Source: CAYYYJ01 sp964476045 (GTDB lineage: Archaea > Aenigmatarchaeota > Aenigmatarchaeia > QMZP01 > JACQNV01). From it: a DNA stretch of 14,756 bases. Of this stretch, positions 1 through 6,605 are shown one piece after another. Below the pieces are notes generated by a model. That model saw nothing but the letters and a program-made list of their open reading frames with translations, did not search any database and was not told where the DNA came from. Location: assembly GCA_964476045.1 (NCBI GenBank), contig CAYYYJ010000024.1, positions 1 to 14,756 on the forward strand, given 5' to 3'. Every line of letters starts with the position of its first letter. The first letter of the stretch is position 1. Made by a program: the position numbers and the translations under genes.

Positions 1-64
1 ACTAAAAGAAATAGGAATTGTTTTGGAAGATGAGAACGGAAAAACTACATGGAAAATAACTTAA
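1..64 (+). CDS. cysS: 3' end of probable cysteinyl-tRNA synthetase (partial)
   Basis: Only the last 20 codons are in the window, read from position 2 and closed by TAA at 62-64. The tail reads LKEIGIVLEDENGKTTWKIT. This fits the extreme C-terminus typical of class I cysteinyl-tRNA synthetases, where a GIVLED stretch is followed by a short turn and a T/R-W-K/R ending. The enzyme charges tRNA-Cys in the cytoplasm. The identification rests on this short tail alone. The next gene has its own TATA box, so the two are probably transcribed separately. Confidence 0.65.
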   Translation, partial: LKEIGIVLEDENGKTTWKIT

Positions 65-92
65 TCTAATTCCTTCTAGCTGATTCTAAGTA

Positions 93-120
93 TTGCAAGT
101 TGTGCAAACGTTTATATAGG
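93..120 (+). promoter_or_regulatory. TATA promoter with adjacent inverted repeat, for the redox operon
   Basis: A TATA-like box, TTTATATAGG, lies at 111-120. A start about 25 bases downstream would fall near 140, giving a leader of roughly 10 bases before the ATG at 152. Directly upstream, TTGCA (93-97) and TGCAA (103-107) form a perfect 5-5-5 inverted repeat where the B recognition element and a regulator would bind. The operator role is inference. Confidence 0.5.
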
Positions 121-151
121 CCTTCTGCGTAAAATCTTATTGCATCAATTT

Positions 152-772
152 ATGAAACATTTAAAACTCGTAAGCATACTATTGGTTTCAATTATCATTT
201 TTTCTGGCTGCGCTTCATTGAATCCAGCTGGAAAACAAGCTAACCAGATTGGCGAAAAAGCAGACGGCGTAATGGTAGAGAAAACCCCTGGCGTATCCAA
301 TGAAGTAATGGCGAAGAAAACGCCTGTTGCTTCCGAAAGCGGAGTGACGACAGATAAAAAGCCTGCTACTAGTGATGGTGTAATGGCTGATAAAAAGTTT
401 TCAGATATCGGCCTGACAAAGTATGCAAACAAATATTACAGATATGATCCAGTGGCTTATCAAAATGCTTTAGCAGATAAAAAAATAGTATACATTTATT
501 TCTATGCAAATTGGTGCCCGATATGCAAGGCTGCAAGGCCAAAAATACTGGACGCTTTTAATAAAATAGACTATAGTGATGTTGTCGGTTTCGAAGTTCA
601 TTATAACGATGATGAAGCAAAAGATTTTGATAAGGAGATTACAAGGAATTATCAGGTGCCTTACCAACATACAACACTTATTATTAAGGATGGAAAAGAG
701 TTTTATAGATCACTCAACGAGCTAACAACAGAAGAAATAATTAAGCAGATCGAATCTGCCAGAAACAGTTAA
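152..772 (+). CDS. Thioredoxin-like lipoprotein with CPIC active site
   Basis: This 206-residue protein is probably an exported membrane-anchored thiol oxidoreductase. Residues 1-20 form a lipoprotein signal peptide: basic MKHLK, a hydrophobic core, and a lipobox ending FSGC with Cys20 as the lipidated residue. A low-complexity linker follows (about 25-85) with imperfect GVM..K(T/K) repeats, then a thioredoxin-like domain whose redox motif WCPIC has cysteines 122 and 125. The frame is open from a TTG at 140, but the ATG at 152 gives the better signal peptide and sits just after the predicted transcription start. It is first in an operon with a CcdA-type protein 14 bases downstream and a TlpA-type protein after that, so it may be a partner of the same electron relay. 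The particular substrate is not visible. Confidence 0.85.
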   Translation: MKHLKLVSILLVSIIIFSGCASLNPAGKQANQIGEKADGVMVEKTPGVSNEVMAKKTPVASESGVTTDKKPATSDGVMADKKFSDIGLTKYANKYYRYDPVAYQNALADKKIVYIYFYANWCPICKAARPKILDAFNKIDYSDVVGFEVHYNDDEAKDFDKEITRNYQVPYQHTTLIIKDGKEFYRSLNELTTEEIIKQIESARNS

Positions 773-786
773 ATAGAAAAAATCTT

Positions 787-1521
787 ATGGACCAGAGAAC
801 AGCAATCTTCCTCAATTCACTTGCATTCGTCCTAGGCTTTTCTTTTGTTTTTTCCTTAGTTGGTGTTCTTCTCCAGACTTTGCTGGCAAAAGCAGCATAC
901 GATGCCGTGAATCTGCTCAGAGTAATCGGCGGCACTGTAATAATACTCTTTGGTATTTTCCTTATAGCATCCCTCAAGTACAGGATACCTTTTCTCCAAT
1001 CTGAACACAAATTAAAAGTAAAAAAATACAGGAACAGCTACATATCCTCTTTCTTATTTGGGGTGGCCTTTGCAATTGGTTGGACGCCATGCGTAGGGGC
1101 TATTTTAGGGTCAATATACACGCTAGCCGCCACTTCGCCTGGATCTGGATTCCTCTTGCTCATGGCATACTCTTTAGGTATAGGAATCCCATTCCTTATA
1201 GCTGGCGCGTTTACTGCAAAAGTCTCTCTCTTTGTTGAAAAATCCACCAAAATATTAAAATATTTTAACATAATCGGCGGCCTGCTTCTGATTGCAATAG
1301 GCCTGCTTATTTTTTTCAATTACTTAGGCATAATAGCATCCTTTTTCGTCGGGACAGAAGGAGCGATAGGCCTTTCGGGCCAGTTAAACTTCACAATAGC
1401 TTTTGTCGCAGGCATCCTAACATTTATCTCACCATGCATCCTACCTCTGCTCCCAGCATTTTTCTCTTACATGGCCGGAACAACTGCGCAAACAGTATCG
1501 TCTAAAAAGAAGACAAAATAA
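787..1521 (+). CDS. ccdA: CcdA/DsbD-type thiol-electron transporter, apparently circularly permuted
   Basis: This 244-residue polytopic membrane protein is of the CcdA family, which carries electrons from cytoplasmic thioredoxin across the membrane to outside thiol proteins. Both family cysteine motifs are present: GWTPC (Cys102) and ISPC followed by ILPLLPAF (Cys217). In ordinary CcdA the SPC helix is the first membrane segment and the TPC helix the fourth. Here the protein begins with the usual second helix (FVLGFSFVFSLVG, about 14-26), runs through the TPC helix and the usual fifth and sixth, and only then shows the SPC helix (about 203-231). The lysine-rich C-terminus (SSKKKTK) suggests both termini are cytoplasmic, as a permutation within the loop between helices 1 and 2 would require. 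The gene is complete, with no frameshift seen and no separate SPC segment upstream. It lies 12 bases before its likely partner. Confidence 0.85.
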   Translation: MDQRTAIFLNSLAFVLGFSFVFSLVGVLLQTLLAKAAYDAVNLLRVIGGTVIILFGIFLIASLKYRIPFLQSEHKLKVKKYRNSYISSFLFGVAFAIGWTPCVGAILGSIYTLAATSPGSGFLLLMAYSLGIGIPFLIAGAFTAKVSLFVEKSTKILKYFNIIGGLLLIAIGLLIFFNYLGIIASFFVGTEGAIGLSGQLNFTIAFVAGILTFISPCILPLLPAFFSYMAGTTAQTVSSKKKTK

Positions 1522-1533
1522 GAAATTGATTTC

Positions 1534-2568
1534 ATGAAAATTCTAATTATTGCTATCGGTCTGATTGTAGTTTTTATAATAGCCCTACAGCTACTTGTTC
1601 CAATATCCCAAATAAAATCGAAATCAGATTTGCCAATCCAAGGAAAAGCTGCCGATTTTGTCGGAATAAGCAATTGGCTTAATTCGAATCCTTTGACTGT
1701 AAATGAATTAAAAGGTAAGGTTCTCTTAGTTGATTTCTGGACATATAGCTGTATAAACTGCATAAGGACCCTGCCTTATCTAAAAAATTGGCATGAAAAA
1801 TATTCTGATAAAGGTTTAGTTATAATCGGGATTCATACTCCAGAATTCGAATTCGAGAAGGATACAAATAATGTGAAGGCAGCTCTCGAGAAATATGGGA
1901 TAAAATATCCAGTAGCTCAAGATAATCAATACCAGACGTGGAGAGCTTACAAAAACAATTACTGGCCGAGAAAATATCTTGTCGATATAAATGGGAGTAT
2001 AAGATACGACCATATAGGGGAAGGCGGATATGAAGAAACAGAGAAAGCAATACAAGAACTTTTAAAGGAGAGAGGCTCTTTAGAAACCATAAACATGACA
2101 AAAATAAATCAGGAGACAGACCTTACACAGATAGCAAGCCCTGAGATATATCTTGGCTACGAATTTGCAAGAGTCCCTTTAGGAAATAAGGAAGGCTTCT
2201 CCACAAAAAATATAGTTGATTATGGCGAATTTAACACAACCTCAATAAAGCTCCCGAATACTGTTTACCTGTCTGGAAAATGGGAGAGTAAAAATGATAG
2301 GATAATTTCAACTGAAAAGAGCAAATTGTTTTTGGTCTATAAGGCAAACAAAGTCAATATAGTCGCTGGCGGCAAGTCTGAAATAAAAATACTTGTAGAT
2401 GGAAAAACTTTAGATAATAATTCTTCCGGTCAGGATTCGCAGAATTCTGCTGCTCAAATAAATGAGCAGAGATTATACAATATTGTGTCCTCCAAGGACT
2501 ATGAACCGCACCTACTTGAAATAGACGCTGAAAAAGGATTTGAACTCTACACATTCACTTTTGGATGA
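1534..2568 (+). CDS. Membrane-anchored TlpA-like thioredoxin with DipZ-type C-terminal domain
   Basis: The 344-residue protein has an N-terminal membrane anchor (about 2-22), then a TlpA-like thioredoxin domain (about 35-180) with the redox motif YSCINCIR (Cys73, Cys76), and a C-terminal beta-rich domain (about 200-344) that starts SPEIYLGYEFAR and ends QRLYNIV...YTFTFG. That C-terminal pattern matches the carbohydrate-binding-module-like domain known from the periplasmic part of mycobacterial DipZ, where it follows a thioredoxin domain with the same YSC..C motif. In DipZ the CcdA part is fused in the same chain; here it is the gene 12 bases upstream. It probably takes electrons from that CcdA and reduces extracytoplasmic disulfides or related targets. 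Whether the C-terminal domain binds sugar is unknown. Confidence 0.85.
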   Translation: MKILIIAIGLIVVFIIALQLLVPISQIKSKSDLPIQGKAADFVGISNWLNSNPLTVNELKGKVLLVDFWTYSCINCIRTLPYLKNWHEKYSDKGLVIIGIHTPEFEFEKDTNNVKAALEKYGIKYPVAQDNQYQTWRAYKNNYWPRKYLVDINGSIRYDHIGEGGYEETEKAIQELLKERGSLETINMTKINQETDLTQIASPEIYLGYEFARVPLGNKEGFSTKNIVDYGEFNTTSIKLPNTVYLSGKWESKNDRIISTEKSKLFLVYKANKVNIVAGGKSEIKILVDGKTLDNNSSGQDSQNSAAQINEQRLYNIVSSKDYEPHLLEIDAEKGFELYTFTFG

Positions 2569-2569
2569 A

Positions 2570-2580
2570 AATTTAAACCC
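2570..2580 (+). promoter_or_regulatory. TATA box for the leaderless gene at 2598
   Basis: The sequence AATTTAAACCC begins just after the stop codon of the TlpA-like gene. Its centre is about 25 bases before the ATG at 2598, the spacing expected for a leaderless archaeal transcript. This supports the ATG over the in-frame TTG at 2583. Confidence 0.45.
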
Positions 2581-2597
2581 TCTTGGGAAAATTTAAT

Positions 2598-3131
2598 ATG
2601 GCAAATAATGATCCAGTTGAACTGAATTCAAGCTACCTTTACAACTTTAAAATTGAGAATAAAAAATTCTTGAACGATAAAGCTGAGTTCAAAGACCTAG
2701 ACATCTTAAAGCAAGAGCTAGTCTCGTCGATTAAAAAATCTATAACATCAGAAGAGTCTGATAAAGGGATCAAACAAAAAATAATCACGCAGGTGAAGCT
2801 TTTCGTGGTCTTTGAGGATAAAGTGCCGGTCACAGCTTTTCTTCAAAGAGACTTAGCAGAAGATTTCACAAAGAGCCGCTCTATCTCATTCAAGGAGTAT
2901 GCAATAAAGAAAATTGAAGATTCTGTGAAAATAATCGGTGAGCCTCCTCTAAGCGAGTCACAAGAAAATATTCTGTTTTCGGCCATATCAAAGGAGATAG
3001 CCTCTGCTGGCCCATTCGATGCTCTCGGCGATTTCGGGAAAGTATCAGAGAATATTATGAGAAGCAAATCGCAGGAAAACAGCGATATAGGCGATCTAGG
3101 TAAAGTTATAAATAAAAATGTTAGGAAATGA
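2598..3131 (+). CDS. Hypothetical protein
   Basis: I do not recognise this 177-residue soluble protein. It has no signal peptide, membrane segment or cysteine pair. It is rich in Lys, Glu and Ser, is predicted mostly helical, and may contain a small alpha/beta core around KLFVVFEDKVPVTAFL. Near the C-terminus a short motif occurs twice: DALGDFGKVSEN and then DIGDLGKVINK. The ATG is preferred to an upstream TTG because a TATA box lies about 25 bases before it. It is convergent with the small minus-strand gene pair that ends at 3188. It follows the redox operon by only 29 bases but seems to have its own promoter, so a shared function should not be assumed. Confidence 0.7.
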   Translation: MANNDPVELNSSYLYNFKIENKKFLNDKAEFKDLDILKQELVSSIKKSITSEESDKGIKQKIITQVKLFVVFEDKVPVTAFLQRDLAEDFTKSRSISFKEYAIKKIEDSVKIIGEPPLSESQENILFSAISKEIASAGPFDALGDFGKVSENIMRSKSQENSDIGDLGKVINKNVRK

Positions 3132-3187
3132 AATCCAGGAGTTATGGTTCTAGCTTGGGAATTGTGAGATTTTTCTTCTAATTGAAA

Positions 3188-3409
3188 TTAGCCTTTTCTT
3201 CTTGCTTTTATCTGCCAATAGGTTCTCTCGACATTGCCTTCCATTTCATCTACTTCAAATCCATTTTCTGTTAAAAGCTTTCCCATTCCTAAATCTCCAG
3301 TTCCAGCGGTTTTGCCTTTTGAATCATAAACTCTATAACTGTCTTCCCCGAAAACTATGTAGTCTTCTGTTCTTTTCGGATCGTCTATTGGATTAAATTT
3401 TTGCTTCAT
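3188..3409 (-). CDS. Small hypothetical protein (73 aa)
   Basis: This short soluble protein is strongly charged, begins MKQKFNPIDDPKRTEDY and ends in the basic run IKARRKG. Its middle part (GEDSYRVYDSKGKTAGTG) resembles a beta hairpin, but I recognise no family. Its start overlaps the end of the 38-codon frame upstream (3393-3509), so the two are probably co-transcribed and translationally coupled. A good TATA box lies upstream of the pair. The coding call rests on composition, on the overlap and on the lack of a competing frame. Confidence 0.6.
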   Translation of the reverse strand: MKQKFNPIDDPKRTEDYIVFGEDSYRVYDSKGKTAGTGDLGMGKLLTENGFEVDEMEGNVERTYWQIKARRKG

Positions 3410-3509
3410 ATGTTATTTGTGGAGGTCTCATTGAAGCAAAGTCTACTCTTGATCTGGGAATTCTGTGCTCGTCCATGAATATGTACGCATCTGTAAGGTC
3501 GACTTTCAT
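3393..3509 (-). CDS. Very small hypothetical protein (38 aa)
   Basis: The frame starts at the ATG at 3509 and stops at TAA (3395-3393). The product begins MKVDLTDAYIFMDEHRIPRS and ends PPQITYEAKI. The last five codons overlap the beginning of the 73-aa gene in another frame. A TATA-like box at about 3539-3551 (read on the minus strand) would put the transcript start about ten bases before this ATG. No family is recognised. The amino-acid mix looks protein-like rather than random, but the short length keeps confidence low. Confidence 0.45.
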   Translation of the reverse strand: MKVDLTDAYIFMDEHRIPRSRVDFASMRPPQITYEAKI

Positions 3510-3538
3510 AATACCACTAGTAAGTGATTAATTTAGAG

Positions 3539-3551
3539 CTATATAAAACTT
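3539..3551 (-). promoter_or_regulatory. TATA box for the small minus-strand gene pair
   Basis: On the minus strand this reads AAGTTTTATATAG, a good archaeal TATA element. It lies about 35 bases before the ATG at 3509, giving a leader of about ten bases. On the plus strand the same bases read CTATATAAAA and could also serve the transcript that carries the vapBC leader. Confidence 0.45.
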
Positions 3552-3612
3552 ATAAGTAAGTAAAGCTTACTATACGTATTGCTGATAGTTTCCTAATGCA
3601 GATCTTTTGGAA

Positions 3613-3752
3613 TAAATGGTTGAAGTTGATTTGCTATCCAATTTGTTACAAATCAACTTCGTCCCTTTAGAAAGAAGTGCATTTTGGTTAAGCTTTAACA
3701 AAGAGACGACATCGATCTTGTCCACTTGGTTAGGATAGATGTCAACCATTTA
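3613..3752 (+). ncRNA. Structured leader RNA upstream of vapBC (candidate)
   Basis: This 140-base stretch is closed on itself. TAAATGGTTGA (3613-3623) pairs perfectly with TCAACCATTTA (3742-3752). Inside, AGTTGATTTG (3624-3633) pairs with CAAATCAACT (3649-3658); the complement can extend by two more pairs if it borrows bases 3622-3623 from the closing stem. CGTCcCTTT (3660-3668) pairs with AAAGaGACG (3700-3708), with one mismatch. GTTAA/TTAAC (3687-3691/3695-3699) forms a small hairpin, and CATC/GATG (3710-3713/3738-3741) another. The loop CTATCC (3634-3639) is complementary to GGATAG (3733-3738), a possible pseudoknot. The domain ends 14 bases before the vapB ATG. It could be a regulatory leader or an independent small RNA. 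The pairings are seen; the function is inferred. Confidence 0.5.
3682..3698 (+). repeat. 17-base motif, copy 1 of 2 (vapBC leader)
   Basis: TTTTGGTTAAGCTTTAA is identical to 6656-6672 in the leader of the metallo-beta-lactamase-fold gene. Both copies are followed within a few bases by a related GACGA-A-CGATCTT stretch. Each forms a small TTAA-GCT-TTAA hairpin. The two are the only copies I see in the window. Confidence 0.65.
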
Positions 3753-3766
3753 ATGAAGAAAAGGTT

Positions 3767-4027
3767 ATGATAGAAGAAGTTGTTAAGATAGGGAAGCGCG
3801 GCCAGATAACATTACCTTCTGGAATAAGGGAAAGCGAAAATCTAAATGAAGGCGATTTTGTAGAGTTATCAGATCTTGGCGGAGTGATAACTATGAGAAA
3901 AATAGAAAAGAAACCTAGTGTCCTTGACTTATTCGCAGAAGTTGGTAAAGCCCTGAAAAAAGAAGGTTATTCTAAACAAACTTCGATTAAGCTCGCAGAT
4001 GAGGTTAAAAAAGAGGTGTCTGGATGA
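3767..4027 (+). CDS. vapB: AbrB/SpoVT-type antitoxin of a VapBC pair
   Basis: The 86-residue product has an N-terminal AbrB/SpoVT swapped-hairpin DNA-binding domain: VVKIGKRGQITLPSGIRE, then LNEGDFVEL and a short strand ending ITMRKIE (about 5-47). A C-terminal helical tail (50-85) presumably wraps the toxin. Such antitoxins bind their own promoter and neutralise the cognate PIN toxin. The stop overlaps the toxin start as ATGA (4024-4027), the classic translational coupling. The gene is preceded by an unusually long, structured leader, which is not typical for these modules. Confidence 0.88.
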   Translation: MIEEVVKIGKRGQITLPSGIRESENLNEGDFVELSDLGGVITMRKIEKKPSVLDLFAEVGKALKKEGYSKQTSIKLADEVKKEVSG

Positions 4028-4458
4028 GGCTTGTATTGGACACAAATGTCTTTATTGTAGGGTTTCTGGACCTAGCTGAAAATAGTGTGTCTCCGGAGGT
4101 CCTGATACTGGAGGAACTCAACAAAAAAATCCACACACTTATATTTTCAGACAAATTAGAAGAGCAAATACTTAGGGTGGCATTGAGGGTAAAGGATAAA
4201 GACTTTGTTGGCTTAGTGAGGCATCTTATATGGTCGGATTTCTTGATTGAATATTTTGCAGTAAATAAGGAAAAATACCTAAATCTCTTTCCAGAAATTC
4301 CAAGAAAAGACCTCGATATATTTCTGACCGCCCATCTGGGATCTGCCGACTACATGCTGACAAACGACAGCGTTTTTCTTGAGAAATCAAAAATATATAA
4401 AACAGGTTTTATTTCAATAGGCCCATCCGATTTCGTGAATAAATTCTCAAAACATTAA
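4024..4458 (+). CDS. vapC: PIN-domain ribonuclease toxin of a VapBC pair
   Basis: This 144-residue protein begins MRLVLDTNVFIVGFL, where Asp6 is the first metal-binding acid of PIN nucleases. Glu28 or a nearby acid and the later PRKDLDIFLTAHLGSADYMLTND (about 98-120) supply the others: Asp102 or Asp104 and the TND aspartate. PIN toxins cleave specific RNAs, often tRNA or rRNA, when freed from the antitoxin. Length and motif order match the family. The adjacent AbrB-type antitoxin overlaps it by four bases. The target RNA cannot be told from the sequence. A PIN toxin in a genome with intron-bearing tRNA is notable but not evidence of a link. Confidence 0.88.
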   Translation: MRLVLDTNVFIVGFLDLAENSVSPEVLILEELNKKIHTLIFSDKLEEQILRVALRVKDKDFVGLVRHLIWSDFLIEYFAVNKEKYLNLFPEIPRKDLDIFLTAHLGSADYMLTNDSVFLEKSKIYKTGFISIGPSDFVNKFSKH

Positions 4459-4493
4459 TTAATATTACAGGAATAGGAAAATATTTGACGGAA

Positions 4494-5147
4494 TTATAGT
4501 CCGTTGAGAATTAAACCTCTCCCCAACCCAATTATAACAAGCCTCTTTTTCTTCCCACCGTCTTCTTCAACAGTTCTGAACTCTTTAACCTCGAAGTATT
4601 TTTCAAATACCCTCTTAATTTTTTCAGGCGTCAAATCCCTGTGCTTTAAATTAAATTGTTCTATGTAAACATAATCTGTCACATAAGCTATGCCACCTGG
4701 TTTCAAGGATTTGTATATTTGCTGGAAACCTTTTTGAACTCCGTTGAGTCCACCATCCTTGCCCTTCAACCTGAAGAAATCAGTGAACACATTTCTTGAG
4801 AAAACTGCATCGTATTTTTGTTCGGGTCTGAGCTGCGGAAGATCGAGCAAATTTGTTTTTACAAACTTTATTTTTTTACCATATTTTTCTTCAGCTTTTT
4901 CCAGGCCCGCAGAAGTCATGTCCATCCCAGCTACTTTGTAACCTTTATCAGCCAACAACTTAGAAGCATAACCGTCAAAACAGCCGTGATCCAAAACTTT
5001 GGCACCGGGTTTTACGTATTTTGAGAAATCAGAAATGTCTTTCAGATAAGCAGCTTCGTCAGGCTTCCTATCTACCCAGGTTTCTGTATATTGTTTTTTC
5101 AAGCCCAGAAGTGTTGTTCTTATTGACTTTGCCATATGGGAATCCAT
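4494..5147 (-). CDS. Class I SAM-dependent methyltransferase
   Basis: The 217-residue protein has the Rossmann methyltransferase fold. Motif I is VLDHGCFDGYAS (about 51-62), followed by an acidic end of strand 2 (GMDMTSAGLEKAEEKYG), a motif around KTNLLDLPQL, then YDAVFSRNVFTDFF and LKPGGIAYVTDYV. The substrate is not evident. The frame is open further upstream, to 5240, but that would overlap the reductase gene. The ATG at 5147 lies one base after the reductase stop (TGATATG), so the pair is translationally linked in one operon. A second possible start is the ATG at 5135. It is convergent with vapC, with 35 bases between. Confidence 0.82.
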   Translation of the reverse strand: MDSHMAKSIRTTLLGLKKQYTETWVDRKPDEAAYLKDISDFSKYVKPGAKVLDHGCFDGYASKLLADKGYKVAGMDMTSAGLEKAEEKYGKKIKFVKTNLLDLPQLRPEQKYDAVFSRNVFTDFFRLKGKDGGLNGVQKGFQQIYKSLKPGGIAYVTDYVYIEQFNLKHRDLTPEKIKRVFEKYFEVKEFRTVEEDGGKKKRLVIIGLGRGLILNGL

Positions 5148-5148
5148 A

Positions 5149-6516
5149 TCACTCAACTTTCGCCGCCGCCCTCTGGACAACTTCTGATAAAGCAGGATGA
5201 ATATGAACTGTATTTGCAATATCTTCAGCAGTATGCCCATATCTCATTGCTACAAGAACTTCATGTATTATGCTGGATGCTTCAGGACCCAGTATATGGC
5301 ATCCCAAAATCTTTCTGCTTTTTTTGTCCACTAGAATTTTTACAAACCCGTCATTTTCCAGCAAAGCCTGGCCCATCCCCGTCGCTTTGTAATTATGTTT
5401 TCCAACAGAATATGCAATCTTTTTTCCTTTCAGCTCCTCTTCTGTATAGCCAACACCAGCTATCTGGGGAGAAGAAAAAATTGCATGTGGCATAGCCGTA
5501 TAATTGACTTCTTCTTTTTTCTGCGGATTTTGAAAATTATAAAGAGCATATTCAGCTTCGAGGTTTGCGCTGTGTTTAAAAAGATATTTCCCTGCAATAT
5601 CCCCAGCAGCCCAAATCCCTTTCACATTAGTCTCCATGTATTCATCTGTCACAAGATACCCCTTCTCATCTGTTTTCAATCCAGTTTTCTCAGCCTGTAA
5701 AATATCTGTATTTGGCCTCACGCCTAGAGATACAAGAAGCTGCTCAGAAATAATTTTCTTCCCCACGCCTTTTGCATCTTGAGCATGCAAAACAAATTTT
5801 CCAGACCTCTTCTCAACCCTCTTTATCTTATGTCTAGTCAGCACATCATATTTCCTGCTAAACAGCTCAGTAAATTTCTCTGAGATTTCCCTATCCTCTT
5901 TCGTGAGCAGAACATCGCTTCTCTGGACTACTGTAATCTTTGTTCCAAGGGCCCCGTAGAAATGCGCAAGCTCTGCCGCTATATACCCACCACCAAGAAC
6001 AATCATAGATTTCGGCTGCTTTGTCAGCCTCAACGCCTCTGTGCTCGTGATATAACCAGAACCTTCCAGCCCTTCTATATCAGGTATCGATGGCCTTGTA
6101 CCCGCCAGAATAAAAATGTTTTCAGCTGTTATTTTTTCCTTTCCTACCTGAAGAGTTTTGTGCCCAACAAATCTTCCAGTTGTTTTAAATAATTTAATAT
6201 TCTCATCTTCTAAAATAGCTTCTTCTATTTCTCTAGACTCTTTATCAACCAGCTTAGAAGCTCTTTTTGTTATAGAAGCGAAATCGATCTTTGGCTTTCC
6301 TGGGATTCTAATTCCATATTCTGGGGCCTTCTTCAAAATCTCCATCACATCTGCTGTGTGTATCACAATCTTAGAGGGTATACATCCCCTGTTAAGGCAA
6401 GTCCCTCCCATCGGGCCGTGTTCTACTAAAGCGACTCTCTTCCCTTGGGAAGCAAGAGATGACATTATATTAAGCCCAGAACCAGCCCCTACTATAATTG
6501 CATCAAATGTTTCCAT
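5149..6516 (-). CDS. FAD-dependent disulfide oxidoreductase, dihydrolipoamide dehydrogenase type
   Basis: The 455-residue protein has the class I pyridine-nucleotide disulfide reductase layout. FAD motif: FDAIIVGAGSG (4-14). Redox-active disulfide: GGTCLNRGCIPSK with Cys40 and Cys45. NAD(P) motif: MIVLGGGYIAAELAHFYG. Second FAD motif: GIWAAGDIAG. The C-terminal dimerisation domain has the catalytic pair in HIHPALSE. It transfers electrons between NAD(P)H and a disulfide such as lipoamide or a low-molecular-weight thiol. No lipoate-bearing 2-oxoacid dehydrogenase gene is in the window, so the true substrate is open; mycothione- or mercuric-reductase-like roles share this fold. The ATG at 6516 is chosen over an upstream ATG at 6594 because it places the FAD strand at the N-terminus as usual. 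Confidence 0.85.
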   Translation of the reverse strand: METFDAIIVGAGSGLNIMSSLASQGKRVALVEHGPMGGTCLNRGCIPSKIVIHTADVMEILKKAPEYGIRIPGKPKIDFASITKRASKLVDKESREIEEAILEDENIKLFKTTGRFVGHKTLQVGKEKITAENIFILAGTRPSIPDIEGLEGSGYITSTEALRLTKQPKSMIVLGGGYIAAELAHFYGALGTKITVVQRSDVLLTKEDREISEKFTELFSRKYDVLTRHKIKRVEKRSGKFVLHAQDAKGVGKKIISEQLLVSLGVRPNTDILQAEKTGLKTDEKGYLVTDEYMETNVKGIWAAGDIAGKYLFKHSANLEAEYALYNFQNPQKKEEVNYTAMPHAIFSSPQIAGVGYTEEELKGKKIAYSVGKHNYKATGMGQALLENDGFVKILVDKKSRKILGCHILGPEASSIIHEVLVAMRYGHTAEDIANTVHIHPALSEVVQRAAAKVE

Positions 6517-6572
6517 ACAATATAATAGATTTTGGCTAATAAAAGTAAATTCTTGCCATAAATACCTGAAGT

Positions 6573-6580
6573 ATTTAAAT
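6573..6580. promoter_or_regulatory. Palindromic TATA box between divergent genes
   Basis: ATTTAAAT reads the same on both strands. On the minus strand, GGATTTAAATACTT lies 57-64 bases before the reductase ATG at 6516. On the plus strand, AGTATTTAAATCC would start a transcript near 6603 and so produce a leader of over 100 bases for the metallo-beta-lactamase-fold gene. A second minus-strand TATA-like stretch (GGTATTTATGG) lies at 6557-6567. Confidence 0.45.
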
Positions 6581-6605
6581 CCTTTTAGGACCAATATTAT
6601 TTTGT

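Noticed and set aside
3663..3720. Box C/D or H/ACA guide RNA in the vapBC leader
   Set aside because: I could not place a convincing C/D box pair or a kink-turn with a terminal ACA at the right distance from the stems.
5136..5240. N-terminal extension of the methyltransferase frame up to 5240
   Set aside because: It overlaps the conserved C-terminal catalytic part of the reductase gene, and the ATG one base after that gene's stop gives a normal methyltransferase.
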